DNA of 64,000 nucleotides from contig NC_081413.1 of assembly GCF_030272615.1 (NCBI RefSeq), forward strand, positions 20,834,501-20,898,500, written 5' to 3'. A model generated the notes under the pieces. That model was given only the letters and a program-made list of their open reading frames with translations. It searched no databases and was not told the DNA's origin. The DNA is from Cryptomeria japonica. Lineage: Eukaryota; Streptophyta; Pinopsida; Cupressales; Cupressaceae. Positions 1 to 12,200 of the stretch are shown one piece after another. The translations under genes were made by a program, and so were the position numbers. Position 1 is the stretch's first letter. Every line of letters starts with the position of its first letter.

Positions 1-1826
1 TTGATCAACAAGGTTCACCACATTATTAGATTCAAGGCCAACATCATTGGGAGAGAAAGAAAGATGATCAGTCTCAATCACATTAATGGAATGGGATGGT
101 AAAGGATTAGTAATAATATAAAGATTTGGATTAGGAGGACCTATGGATTTATTTTCTTTATCATTCACACCTAGCACATATATTGCATTGTTATCAATCA
201 AGTCTTGAATGTTACTTCTCAATGAAAAACACTTTTTAGTGTCATGACCAGGTTGGTGATGGTATTGACAAAATGATTTAGCATCAAAGTAAGGTGAAGT
301 TGTCTTAGATGGATCAATTGGTTTGATTGAGGAAATTTTTAACACATTCCTTTGTAATAACTGAGACATAATGCTATGCAAATATTCATTCAAAGAAGTA
401 AATTATTTTTCTCTTTCAAAGTATTTAGACAAAGGAGGTGCAACTGTAGTGGCTACTACTTAAATGTTCTTGTTGTTGTCATTGAATTTTATTAATCCTT
501 TGTTTGGTTTAAACTTTGCAAATGGTTGTTGAGTACTATACCCTTATCACTCAGAGCCATGGAAGGAGATTGCTCCAATTGACTCACAGTCAGTTGATAA
601 TTGTGAAGTATTGCACACAACTACAAAAAGGAATCAGTTAAGAGAAGTGTATCCCTAAATTGTTTTTGTAAATTAGCAATAAAAATTCTGTGGATATCTT
701 GATTAGACATAGGAAAAGAAATCTGAGAATAAAAATGCTTATATCTACCAACAAAATCAATCACTTTTTCTTACGCCTTGTTTACAATGCATCAAATCAG
801 TCAAAGTACTTTAAAGACCGATGTTATTGTGAAATTGTTGAATAAAATCATTAGCCAATTGTTGAAAAGAGGTAATAGAATAAGGAGGCAAAGAAAAATA
901 CCATTGCAAAGCTTTATCCCTTAATGTTCTAGTAAACAATTTTGTTAACAATTTTTTATCATGAAAAAAGTCACTACACAAATTTTGGAATGTTTTAACA
1001 TAAGTTAAGGGATCACCTTTTCCATTATAAAGTTCCAATTGAGGGACTTATACATGTTTGGGAGGGACAACTCTAACAATTCATTGGATAATGAGTTCGC
1101 TACATAAAATAAGGGTATCTTATACTTAGATTGATTCATAGAAGCTATTTGTTGTTGTGAGGAAACTATTTGAGCTAAATTATTGATGGTAGCTTTAGTA
1201 GAAGGATTGGAATTAGACATGTTGGATTGGGAAAGAGGAGTAACATTGTTGAATGAAGGAAGAGATTGAGAATAAGGAGCTGGGACACTATTGTAGGTAG
1301 GTATTGGAGAAGATTGGGTTAGAAATGGAAGACTCATAGGAGGAATGAAGGAATTGTGATTGGAGTAGCCCTATTGACTAACATTTAAAAGTGGTGTAGG
1401 TGATTGGGTAACAAGAGAATCACTCATGGTAGGAGGAATGAAAGAAGAGGTATTTCCCCCATGACTAACTCTTGTAGGTATGAAATTTTGTGTATAGGTA
1501 GTCATGATGTTTGATGTGAAGGTAGGATCAGTAGTCATAGGAGTTGTCAAAGGAATGGAATGATTAACTTGACTAGGAGGTTGTGTAAAATGTAGGACTC
1601 TAGAACAACCCTTCATAAGCATAATATTAGAATCAACAATATGAGCAATACCAGGCAAGATATCAACACCATGTTTATCACTTTGAATCATTTTTTTTAA
1701 TCCTTCAATCAATGGGAGAGCCTCACTTTCCAAGTATTCTTGACTCATCCATTGTTGAAGATTGTCAAATTGATTGTCCTTCTTTGGCAATTGGTCAACG
1801 GATACCCTAGTTAGTGATTCCTCCAT
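1..1826 (-). pseudogene. Ty3/gypsy retrotransposon gag, degraded, runs off left edge
   Basis: Read on the minus strand from 1826. An N-terminal Ser/Pro/Asn-rich stretch (1826-1040) leads into a retrotransposon gag core at about 1060-811, with the motif LELYNGKGDPLTYVKTF and then DKALQWYFSLP. A zinc-knuckle-like motif, CQYHHQPGHDTKKC, lies near 195-275. The gag protein forms the particle and binds element RNA. Damage: a TAG at 1371, a TAA just before the gag core, a frameshift between about 1140 and 1040, and many stops from 811 to 450. Protease and polymerase would lie left of base 1. The LTR at about 2013-2917 has the orientation expected of its 5' LTR. Family assignment to Ty3/gypsy is firm; the lineage is not. 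Confidence 0.85.
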
Positions 1827-2012
1827 ATCTTGATAATTATCAAGAGGATAAACAAGGATATCTATAGGATTGGAAGAACCACCAATATCCTAAATTAAGA
1901 CTAGTTGAATTAAGACTAAGTGCAAGAAATCATGGATAGCCTTAATTAAAGTTGACTAGCAAGAAATCAAGACAAATATGAGAAATCAATGAGTTGTAAA
2001 TTTGAGATTTTG

Positions 2013-2917
2013 TCGTGCACCTGGATCTGAGAAGTATGAGACGATTAAAAGTTTCTCAGTGAAAACTACCAAAAGTAGTAGGAACCATGTGCAAGGACCA
2101 AGACGCCCTCTCTTGGTCCTCTGAAGTTTTTGATCATCGAAAAGGGTTTTTTTGTCTTTGTGTTTGAATCTTTTCCCGAGAGTTATAGCTCTGCACCTGA
2201 TTTTTGCACATAGAAGGAAAGGGAAATGTGTTGGAGATGGGGGCTTCCCTTTAGGTCAAACCCTAGTTTTGGAATTAACCAAGTGGTTGAGATAATGTAA
2301 TTGAAATGACTGAAAGTAGAAATCCTCTTCTTTGAGGGGATGTTAAATTGATTGAAAATGAAATGCTTATACCTTTTTCTAAAGTTTTTCTTGCCTCCAC
2401 ATGGAATTAGGACTTCATGAATTAGGATGATGATCTTCTCTTCAATGCTTGAAATCTTGACTCTATTATTGCACCAAAGCTCGAAGGAAGACTAAAAAAG
2501 GCTCAATTTCTCTTGAATGCTTGATCTCTTGGATGCTTGAAGGCCTCCTATGTGTGTTTGTGGATGCTTAATGATCACTAAATGAGAGGGGAAATCCCTC
2601 TTATATACTTTCCCGAAGGGAAAATGATTTAATTTTTTGACATGAGCCAACATGGAGGGGGATTTTCCGCTGAAATTCGAAATAGGTCAGGGGGTCCAAA
2701 ATAGGTCCCCATTAGGGAGGACCAGAGCACCATGCCATGTTCCTACCCTATTTTGGGGTAGGATCAAAGTGGCAGTGCGGCGCATCTTTCAGCTAGATGG
2801 TATTTATGATATGTATGAGCATAATCGGGTCTTTGATCAAGCCAAGGTGTGCAAACACTAAGGTGAAGACCAAAATGCGATTTAAAATTGTAAGGGGTGC
2901 AATTTTAGGATGCTACA
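2013..2917 (-). mobile_element. LTR (probable 5' LTR of the gag element at 1-1826)
   Basis: On the minus strand this begins TGTAGCATCC at 2917 and carries a TATA-like GTATATAAGAGG near 2600. The same sequence recurs at about 21900-22790 and 24010-24459, which marks it as a dispersed LTR family. The 2917 end is sharp. The inner end is approximate: similarity to the 22-kb copy starts at the shared CACCTGGAT near 2015. No clear primer-binding site was found between it and gag. Confidence 0.7.
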
Positions 2918-4034
2918 CATGGTAACCTCTATGTTGTACTTACATTGCATTTGGAAAGATGATCATTATGGAAGAGATAGGTGTTGTTGCTTCAGAAGTT
3001 GCTATGTGCAACGTGTTATTGGATTAGCTAGGTGTTGCTTGTGACACAACTTACCTCTTGGCTTTGAAGATAGTTTTGAAAACCATGGGAGCATACCTCT
3101 TTGTGATGAGCTCTATTAATATGTTGATGCCTTAGTTGTTTTAAGAGAGGGATGGGTTGAAGGCATTGTTATGCTGTTGGAATTGTACTTGAAATCTCTA
3201 TTGTAGCTACTCTTGAAGAGCATTAGCTCTGTGCATTATATTGTAACCATTGTTGCTGATAATACAATTGAGTTTGGCTTTTGGAGTGTGGGTTTTTTCC
3301 CTGAAAAGGTTTTCCCACATATATCTGGTGTTATGGTTTAATTTGTTCTATTTGATTTTATGCGTGTTTATCTAATTTGAAATAGTTTAAAAGCTTGTAA
3401 GAAATTTCTGCATCACCTCTCCTATTAGATTTACCATATGGAAACATTATTTCATACTTTTGCTTCCTTTCAAAAACAACCAATCATGTGATGCCACATC
3501 AACTGCACAAGTATAGATGCCTCTTTTGCATGACTAACGGTCTGACCTTTTTTGGGGCTGTTTTGGACACCTTGACAAAAAGCTGATGTTGATGATGTGG
3601 TCCTGAAACCTTAGTTATAACTAGGGGACATATCAAATAAGCTATTGTAAAAAAATGAGAGAGATTTGAAAATTCCATATAAGATTTTGAGAATCGTGAA
3701 GTTAAGGTGCACAACTACTAGATCCTCTCCCCTAACTAGTGAGTTTATTTTGTAGTTTAAAAGTTTGTTCCCATAGATAGACAGCATTAATAATTTTTTT
3801 TTATTCGAGTGGATCCACAGTCCATCAACAATCACTATAGAGATGATTAAAGTCGTCGATCAGACTTTAAAAATGTGGAAATGAGAAGGTACCTTCACGT
3901 TAAAGTAACTTTACAAATAGAAAATCTTTGGGCTTACATCATGTGAAATTTGAAGACGATAGCTTTTTGTGCTGTCAAGGAAATTGTGGTGAAGAAAGAA
4001 CCGTTACTGTTCCCACTTTCTCCCACTTATCTCC
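2918..4034. other. Intergenic, no gene recognised
   Basis: AT-rich unique-looking sequence. Short open stretches at 3499-3835 have no recognisable protein character. It may contain the promoter side of the pseudogene that starts near 4112. Confidence 0.5.
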
Positions 4035-4100
4035 TTTTGATTTGCTTTCGTGAATCCTGCGCATTCTCTGAATAGCTTTTGATTTGCTTTCGTGAATCCT
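4035..4100. repeat. Short tandem duplication, 42-bp period
   Basis: A 24-base string beginning TTTTGATTTGCTTTCG starts at 4035 and again at 4077, immediately upstream of the first Met of the membrane-protein pseudogene. Confidence 0.85.
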
Positions 4101-4111
4101 TTGCCTTTATT

Positions 4112-6493
4112 ATGGATATATCAGTCCGCGGATTTTTTACTGGTAGTGAGGATATCTGTTCTGGGGTTTCGACTTCCAATTGTTTTTTCTATATTATCTT
4201 CAGTTTAGGTAAGTTGTCATTTGGATGCCTTCCAATCATTTTGATTGGAGAGACAGTATGGAACGCGTTCAAGAAAAGAAAACATTGGATTGCACCAAGG
4301 TCTCTTGTTGTGGGTGCACTTTTTCTTCAATTCTTCCCACTGCTTAACAAATTCTTCAATTTTCCTGAAAACAACCTTTCTGAATACCAGCAAGACATGG
4401 AAAAGGACAACTTATTTAAACAAATGGGACAAATTTATTTAAATATGACCGTAACAGAGTTTGAAAGAGTACAAGCAAATGTGGACAGAATTTACACTAG
4501 GAAAATTTTGTATTATAACTGGGTGTCCGTTTTATGTGGGAGAGTCTCCATGTTTGTGTTATTAGGTAACACGCCCTCTCTCCACTAATTTATGGAATGA
4601 TATGGCTGCGCTCATCATAAGTTGTTCTTTAGCTCTCTTCCATATTTCTTATGAAACCCTTTTTATTAGTAAACTAGATGTTTATTCTTATTTGAATCCA
4701 TATATCTTGAATACGTGGAATCTTATAATGGTAATAGTATTAGTAATTCTGGTTTTCCTTTTGGTCTCTGCTACTCTTGGTGGTGTTAGTATTAGTAAAA
4801 CTTTATCTCATAAAATACCTACCATATTTTTAGTTCAAAATTTCAATAGCCAGTTTGTATGGGAAAAGGTTGAAGAACGAGCAAGTCGGTCATTTTTGTA
4901 GCTCGCACTGCCGATCCTCAATATATAGTGGCCAGATCAATTCTAACCTCATCCATAGCTTTTCTCATTACCATTTGCAATGTAGTTTTGATTTTTGAAA
5001 TCTGGCGCTTTACAACCTTGGGAGAATACGTTGTTGCATACTTTTTTGACATTTGGATCATGCTTCGTTTCATGGTAATTGTAATGGGATCCATTATCAT
5101 ATACTGGAGATGCATCACAGCAGTGGTATTCTACCCAAAAGGACTGGGATGGAAATTATCCAGTCTAGCACAATTTTTTCAGATAGAGAATTTCTGGAAG
5201 AGGCATTTGCTTGGCATTATAGAGAGCTTCAACACCAATGAAGAAAGTGGTGACAGGACCATAGGAAAATTGATGATGGTGGTGTGTAGAATCACGAGAT
5301 TCCATAAATTGCTTTATGTGCTTCATTACCTTTTTATCTCTTCCATCTTGCTGAGCAAAATTTGTTGGTTGTTAGCACATCTCTTGTTCTCCAACAAATA
5401 TCTGGCTAAGCTTCTCATGGGTTCGGCATATGATGAATTCTCCAATCTATCTAGAAGTGAAAATCACAGAGAAATTCTGTTGGGGAAGGCCTCTGAGTAT
5501 GATAAATATTTGTGATCATTGGTTGTCATGCAGGGTGAGAATCCTGCTGGGGTATGGATAGCCAACAGAAAATCAATACAGGAAATAAAGGAACAGATGA
5601 GGAAAGGGGAAGAAGAGGGGAAAAACTGCAGTGAGTTGATATCTTTGCTAAAAACCAATTCTTCGCCAGATTTTTGTGCTGAAAGATGTGTGAGGTTCCA
5701 AATTAGTCTTCTTACTAGAGTGGAGTTAGGAAGGGAGTTTGATGTTGAAAGGCAGCTAGATGTTGAAAGGGAGTTGAATGTGCACAAGTGTTCGCGGTAG
5801 CTGACAGTGGTCTCAATAATTGCTGTCATGATTGAACTTTCCTCGTTTATTCATGATCAAGTTGATGCTGATAATATGGTGGATTCAATTATGGAAGCTT
5901 GCTCTCAAGCATGGAATATAATGGGCATAATTGAAATTTCTGATAATGAAGCAGTTGAACTCAGTAAGACAGCAAATATTCTCTTCCAAAACCTGCATAA
6001 GAACACATAAATGTCTTGATTACAATCTTCCAAGCAGGAGGACTGTGGAAAGGATCCCAGCAGCACTCAAAGAAGCCATGGATGTCTTTTTGAGAAGGGA
6101 AAACAAATATCCAATGATTACCAGTAAAAAAAGTGGAGTGAAACAGTAGCAGGTTACAGCTTATATAAGCTAGGAGTATACATGAATTATCAGTCTACTC
6201 ATGCGGAGGTAATCCTCAATAAATTGCATGGTATGTTGGCAGATGTAATAGGGTCTTGCACAGTAAAAGCAGTGGGTGTGCTAATGGAGGATTGCAAGAA
6301 ACAGGCATCTCTGTATAATGAGGAAAATATTTTAAAAATTGCAGGTGTTGCTGGGAAAGTAAAGGGTCTTACAGAAAATTTGGGATGGAAATTAAAATGG
6401 ATTGTAGACGAAGAGACTCAATCCCTTCAAAGCATACTGGCAAGAGACCAGGTTCCTGCAATCAAAAAGTATGCAACCTTTCAGATGGGATAG
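4112..6493 (+). pseudogene. Multi-pass membrane protein pseudogene, family not recognised
   Basis: Protein-like sequence of about 790 codons with no visible intron. Met at 4112 (MDISVRGFF) is the likely start. The N-terminal half holds about seven hydrophobic segments: near 4170-4250, 4310-4360, 4540-4800 (several), 4950-5010, 5040-5110 and 5310-5370. The C-terminal 330 residues are soluble and charged. The frame goes 2 to 0 near 4570, back to 2 near 4893, to 0 near 5990 and to 2 near 6180. In-frame stops are TGA at 5513 and TAG at 5798. The frameshifts compensate each other and protein character persists, so this is a relatively young pseudogene or an assembly with indel errors. I do not know the function. 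The architecture suggests a plant membrane protein with a cytosolic C-terminal domain. Confidence 0.7.
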
Positions 6494-6702
6494 ATCGTCA
6501 GAATATTTTATGTATCATAAATTATCTTGTACTAGACTTATAGTTGTAGAAGCTAATCCTTTAGTTTAGTAATTTCTTTTTTTGTATGCATTCTCATTCT
6601 CCAATAATTATCTATAACTTGCAGTTTCGCAATGTTAAGAATATAATAATTTGTAATTTCTCCCGAATGTCATGAGGAGAAGATCAGGAAACAACTGCAG
6701 TT
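6494..6702. other. 3' flank of pseudogene
   Basis: AT-rich sequence between the last codon of the pseudogene and the copia-type LTR; nothing coding is visible. Confidence 0.5.
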
Positions 6703-6878
6703 TGTCACGAAAAATAAAAATAGAATTTGTAAGATAAAATTAAATCGTATGAAATTTGTATGTTAGATTATTGTAATGAAAAGCCTCTATATAGAGAGAC
6801 GTACGTAATTCATTTTTATGAGAGAAATGAAGAAAGCTGAAGCTTTGTGTGAGCAATTTTTGCGTTTTTCCTCTTACA
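6703..6878 (+). mobile_element. Short Ty1/copia-type LTR
   Basis: Begins TGTCACG and ends CTCTTACA. It has a TATA-like CTCTATATAGAG near 6785 and is followed after four bases by a TGGTATCAGGGCA primer-binding site (6883). At 176 bp it is in the range of the shortest copia LTRs. No downstream gag or partner LTR was found, so this is a 5' fragment. Confidence 0.65.
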
Positions 6879-6882
6879 AAAG

Positions 6883-6894
6883 TGGTATCAGGGC
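6883..6894 (+). other. Primer-binding site, initiator-Met tRNA type
   Basis: TGGTATCAGGGC differs by one base from the common plant retrotransposon site TGGTATCAGAGC, and sits four bases after the LTR end. Confidence 0.65.
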
Positions 6895-7975
6895 AAGGTT
6901 GAGATCGTCAACCGGAAGGAGATCACGCCCAGCAGTAGATTTTAAGGTTTCATAACTTGTTTAATTTGAGTCAGGAAGAAATGTAAAGGAAAAGTTCCCA
7001 GCTATTTTTGAAGCAGCCCACATTTTTTGTAATCATCAAGTTCGAACTATTTGATTGTTTGTTTAAGATGACTTTACCAGCTGTAGTGATAAGTTTAATT
7101 TGCAACCTCCAAAATTAAGCTACTGTAATTTATTAGTCACAGAAAATAGAAGGAAGATGTACGTTACATCCCCCTCGTCAACCACAAAACCCAATAAATA
7201 AATAGGAATAAACCTGCCAGTCAAGGGTCAGAGAGATAAAACTGCTGACCGATCGCAGAATTAATGGCGTATGGCCTTGGAATGTAGGAGGGCCCAGGTC
7301 AAAGCGTAATGTCGATCGCGTAATTATCCATCACTGGCAAGTCAAGGTGAAAATTCTAGCAGGGACTTCCATAAAACATGGTTTCAAAGTAGTATTTTTA
7401 GGTGGATGTATATTTGAGGGATCTTCTTTAGCTAAGAGTCATGGTGTGGGGTATCCATTCTGCAAAAAATTGTTTGAGGTATGATCCCGGCCTCATATCT
7501 TATAGTGTCAGAATCTTACACTCAGCAAAATTTGATCCATCGTGAACTCATTTATATTGAAAATAGTAACTCCAACTACCTGCCCTTACAGTCACCTCTG
7601 TAGCAGCACTTGATCAAGCCAAACATTTAAAGCAGAAGCTTCCCACTGCCCATTCTGGTTATTAAACTTGGCATTTAATTTGAAAACTTCTCACCACCAT
7701 TCTAGATGTTTCTCTCATCTACCTTCAATGCATTTGCTTTGAATATGTATTCTAGATGCTTCGAAGACCTCTATAAAGAGGCATTATGAATGGGTCTGAG
7801 AATTAGGTATTTGGCTGATCAGAAGATCAAGAGATGGAGAATAAGTGAATGTTCTAGCATTCTGAATAGTTGTAAGATTATGTACATTCAGTTGATCAAT
7901 GAGGATAAAGTGCTGAAGAACGGTTTGAAAGTCTTGTGTTTATCATATTATGGTTGTGTTTATTTCTGTATTTTG
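6895..7975. other. Intergenic or decayed copia interior
   Basis: No gag-like protein follows the PBS. A short open frame at 7790-8011 has no recognisable domain. I see nothing else supportable. Confidence 0.4.
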
Positions 7976-8077
7976 TGTTATGATTCTATCCATCCATTTC
8001 CATCAATTTAGAACCTTCCAATTTCATGTTATGATTCTATCCATCCATTTCCATCAATTTTGAACCTTCCAATTTCA
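7976..8077. repeat. 51-bp tandem duplication
   Basis: Two head-to-tail copies beginning TGTTATGATTCTATCC, at 7976-8026 and 8027-8077, differing at one position. Confidence 0.95.
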
Positions 8078-8312
8078 TCAACAAATCAAGGAAATAGTTT
8101 TAGATGCATAAAAACCTCATAACTTGAGCGAGTAGCGTTTGAGGCACTTTAAGAGTAGTTTGAAAGAAGAGAATTGTATGAGAGAGGGATTGGAGAGAAA
8201 AATGTGGTAGAGAAGAAAAGTATAGATGATCTGGAGGTTGCGTAGCAGAAAAGACACTAGAGGCAGGGTGCACGTGAAGTATAGAGAGAAGGCAACACAA
8301 GGCGGTGTATAT

Positions 8313-9046
8313 TGTTGGAGTTAATCACCAACTACTCCCACCTACTATGTCTCCGTACACTGTTTTTTTTTCTCCACCAGTGTTTCTTAAACACCTCGTG
8401 CCTTCTCTAATATGCTTATAGGATAGATTTTAATATTAAAAAATGTGATTGTAATCTGTCTATGATATCCCTGCACTAGATGTACAACATAGAAGTAAAT
8501 GCATGGAATAATTTTGGAGTTTTTCTTGTTTCTCTTGTGCATACATATGGAAGAGTCTAGAAGTCTTATGATAACTCTTAATAGAGAGAGTGTGGCAGTT
8601 TTTTGTAAGTAGTATGAAAAAACAGGGACAAATATAAATGGAGTTGTAGCAGCACCCAGAAAAGAAGGAAGAAATAGGGGAAGCTTATTGTCTATTTTTT
8701 ATGGAACTCAAGTGTTGCAGCTCTGTTATACAAATCAGACTGTATGGGTTTTGATATATATATAGGTATGTATGTATGTATATATATATATAGATATATA
8801 CATGTATATATACATACATACATATACATGTATGTGTATGTATATATATATGTACACACATGTATCTGTATGTATATACACACATACACATACAAACGCA
8901 CACACGCGTGCGTGTGCACACACACACACACACATATATAACTTTTTTGTAGAAAAGGGTCATTTTTCTTTGTATTGTTTCAGCTGCTTCTCTTTGCTTT
9001 TTATATTCTTTGTTTATCTATTTTTCCTCTGCCTCTCTGTCCAACA
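8313..9046 (+). mobile_element. Ty1/copia-type LTR containing a microsatellite
   Basis: Starts TGTTGGAG, ends CCAACA, and one base later has TGGTATAAAAGC, a degenerate initiator-Met primer-binding site (9048-9059). The terminal TGTTGG/CCAACA form a short inverted repeat typical of copia LTRs. The (TA/CA)-rich block at 8757-8937 lies inside. No coding copia interior follows; the downstream LINE begins about 230 bp later. Confidence 0.55.
8757..8937. repeat. Compound TATG/TATA/CACA microsatellite
   Basis: Mixed TATGTA, TATATA and (CA)n units. Open frames through it on both strands encode only Tyr/Val/Met/Cys/His repeats and are artefacts. Confidence 0.95.
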
Positions 9047-9047
9047 G

Positions 9048-9059
9048 TGGTATAAAAGC
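9048..9059 (+). other. Degenerate primer-binding site
   Basis: TGGTATAAAAGC, two bases away from TGGTATCAGAGC, directly behind the LTR end. Confidence 0.5.
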
Positions 9060-9112
9060 TGAAGGTTAGTGGGTTGAAGATTTCAAAAGTTTTTCAAGGA
9101 GATTAAGAGTTT

Positions 9113-9126
9113 GTATATATATACAT

Positions 9127-9157
<31 letters not shown>

Positions 9158-9273
9158 CATATACATATATATACATATACATATACATATACACATACAC
9201 ATATACATATACACATACATATACACATACATATACATACACATATGCATACACATACACATACACATACACA
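9113..9273. repeat. (CATATA)n/(CATACA)n microsatellite
   Basis: About 160 bp of hexamer-like CATATA and CATACA units ending exactly where LINE coding sequence begins. Confidence 0.95.
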
Positions 9274-9275
9274 CT

Positions 9276-12200
9276 TTAAAAATATTTTTGGAGAAAAGGC
9301 CAAGATTCAAGAAGAAATTGAGCAGCTTAATAAGAGCATTATTGCTTTAGGTATGTCCTCTCTTTTGTATGATAGGCTAAAGTTTTTGAAACTTCAATTG
9401 ACTAAGACCTTGGCTAGGGAAGAGTCTTATTGGAGGCAGAAGTCTAGGGACCTTTGGCTCTCCAAAGGGGATAGAAATACTAAGTTCTTCCATTCTTCTT
9501 CTAAGCTTAAGAGGTTTCGCAATCGAATTTCTTGTATTATTGATTCTATTGGTAACAGTCTGGTTGATGAGGATGATATTGCTTCTGAAGCCGTTAGGTT
9601 TTTTAAATCACTGCTTACAACTGAACCGATTGTTGTAGATAATGATTTTGTGAATTCAATCCCCCCATTAGTGTCGCAAGAAGATAATAAGATGCTTATG
9701 GCTCCCTTTTTGTTGGCTGGACTAAAAGGGATAGTCTTTTCCATGTATCCGGAAAAGGCCCTGGGCCCAGATGGTTTTACGGCTCTATTTTTTCAGAAGA
9801 GTTGGGACTTTATAGGAAATGATGTGTTGTTAGCCTTGGAGGAGTCCAAAAGAAATAGGCCAATACTGAGAGAGCTTAATACTACTCTTATTTCTATTAT
9901 TCCGAAAGTGGACAATCCTAGCTCTTTTTCTGATTTTCGTCTGATTGCCTTATGTACTACTTTATATAAAAATTTTACTAAGGCAATTTCGGTTAGGCTT
10001 TCTAGGCTCCTTCCTCGGATAGTTTCCTTGGAACAGGGTGGATTTGTGCCTGGTCGAGAGACATCTGAAGGTGTGATTGTTGCTCATGAAATTCTGCACT
10101 CCATATCACAACAAAAAGTTTCGGCCATGATTCTTAAACTAGACACGCTTAATGCTTATGATCATGTTAATTGGAAGTCCCTTGTGGATGTTTTGTATCA
10201 TTTGGGGTTTTCACATTGTTGGGTCAAATGGGTGTTTTCATGCATATCTTTTGCTCGCTTCTTAGTTTTGAATAATGGTTCCCCTTCGGGGTTTTTTGCT
10301 TCCTCTCGGGGACTTAGGCAAGGGGATCCCTTGTTCCCTTTTTTGTTTATTATTTTGGTGGAAGCGTTAAGTAGGGCCATCTCTAATGCTATGACATCTA
10401 GTTTATGGTCAGGTGTTAGAGTTGATGGCCTTCTTTCTCCACAATCCCATTGTTCGTTTGCCGATGACACACTTATGTTTGGGGCTGCTTCTTTGAGGGA
10501 AGCTAGAGTTATAAAGAAAATTATCTCTGACTATGCTGCTTTTTCTGGATAAAAGGTTAATAATCAGAAGTCCAAAGTCTTCTTTGTTAATGTCTCCCCT
10601 CTAGTTAGGGATAGACTTGTCCGCTTTTGGAGTTTCTAAGTAGGGACTTTTCCGTGCATGTATTTGGGCATTCCTTTCTTTCTGGGCTCTAAAAAGACCT
10701 CCTTTTCGGATAAAGTTGTTCATTCAATAACTTCCAGAATTTCCCCCTGGAACCACAAGTGGCTTACAATGGCTGATAAGTTCCTTTTAATCAAATCAGT
10801 TTTGAACGTCATCTCTACATATTTGATGTCTATTTCGCAAGCTCCCTCTCAAGTTATTAAAGACATGAAGGTTTCGCTTAGATCCTTCCTTTGGAATGAT
10901 AACTTGGGAGGTAGAAAGAAGATCCCTCTTCTTGCCTGGGACAATATTTGTTGTTCCAAAGAGCTGGGGGGTGCGGATGTTCGTGATTTAGCTATTTAGA
11001 ATAAGGCTTTGGGGGCAAAATTGGTGTGGAAGTTATATATAGACCCTCTTAGCAAATGGGTTTCCATCATGCTTGCTAAGTATTTGAGGGGAGCTTCCAG
11101 AGAAATGATTTTTACTGCTACATCTCTTCTGAAGGGCTCTGCATTCTAGAACCCTTTGGTATCTTATAGGAGGGTTATTATTGATATGTGGCCACTGATC
11201 AGCAAAGTACTATACACTTAGCACGTCTTCAGCATTCTGGAACTTTTATGTCATTTTTTGTTAATGAAAACCGACATTGTAATAAAACCCTAAAAAGGTC
11301 GACTTTGTTTGTTGCCCTAAAAACGCATGTTATAAGCGGTTGGGATGCTTAAGGCATTGTAAGGTTGATGTACTGTTTTTGCTGGATAATAAAAAAGATT
11401 GGATGGCTGTGTATAGTGGAGGTAACCCATTTTGGGTGAACCACGTTAAATCTCTGTGTTATCTGTGTCCTATTTTATTTCTTTATCTTTTGTATTTAAA
11501 TCTATATATAATTGTTAGTTCATATTTGCTTCGGATCTGCTTGAAACCCTAACAGTTATTTTACCACATTTATCTTGGGTTTTCCATAATGGGAAGAAGG
11601 CCCGGTTTTGGGATGAAGTCTGGAATGGGCATCCTGCTCTTTCAGCTATACGAGACTGGTCCCCTTTGCCTGATATTTTATCGGATCTTTGGGGGCCTTT
11701 TGTTGCAGATTATTTTGACATTGTTTCCACAGATCCATGTTTAGTGGCTAAATGGAAGAATATTCCTCCCTTGCCTATTGATAACGATCCTAGACTTGCT
11801 TTTGTTAAAGAACTTCACAAAAGACCTCTTGTTTTTCACAATAAGGATGACTCCTTGGTCTAGATGAAGAATGCTTCAAGTGCATATTCAGTAAAAGATG
11901 GTTATAATTCTTTGGTTCAGATTTCTTCATCATTTTGCTGGCCTACTAAGCTATTTTGGCATCGGACTTGTCTTCCTAAGGCAAGGTCTTTTTCTTGGTT
12001 GGCAGTCCAGGATAAAGTCCTCATTGGGGTGCCATTGGATAGGCTTGGGATTACAATAGTATTTCCTTGTGTTTTTTGTGGCTATAGTATGAAATCTATG
12101 GACCATCTTTTCCTGCTCTGTCCAATTGCTTCTGAGTGTTGGTATTGGTTGTTTGGCATGCTTGGTTGGTCTTCTTCTCTTTGCCCTAATCTATTTTCGC

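Noticed and set aside
2652-2861. 69-codon plus-strand open frame
   Set aside because: Lies wholly inside the LTR on the opposite strand; the other LTR copies do not preserve it.
8685-9350. Several overlapping open frames on both strands with Tyr/Val/Met/Cys/His runs
   Set aside because: They are translations of the TATG/CATA microsatellites; every frame of such repeats stays open.
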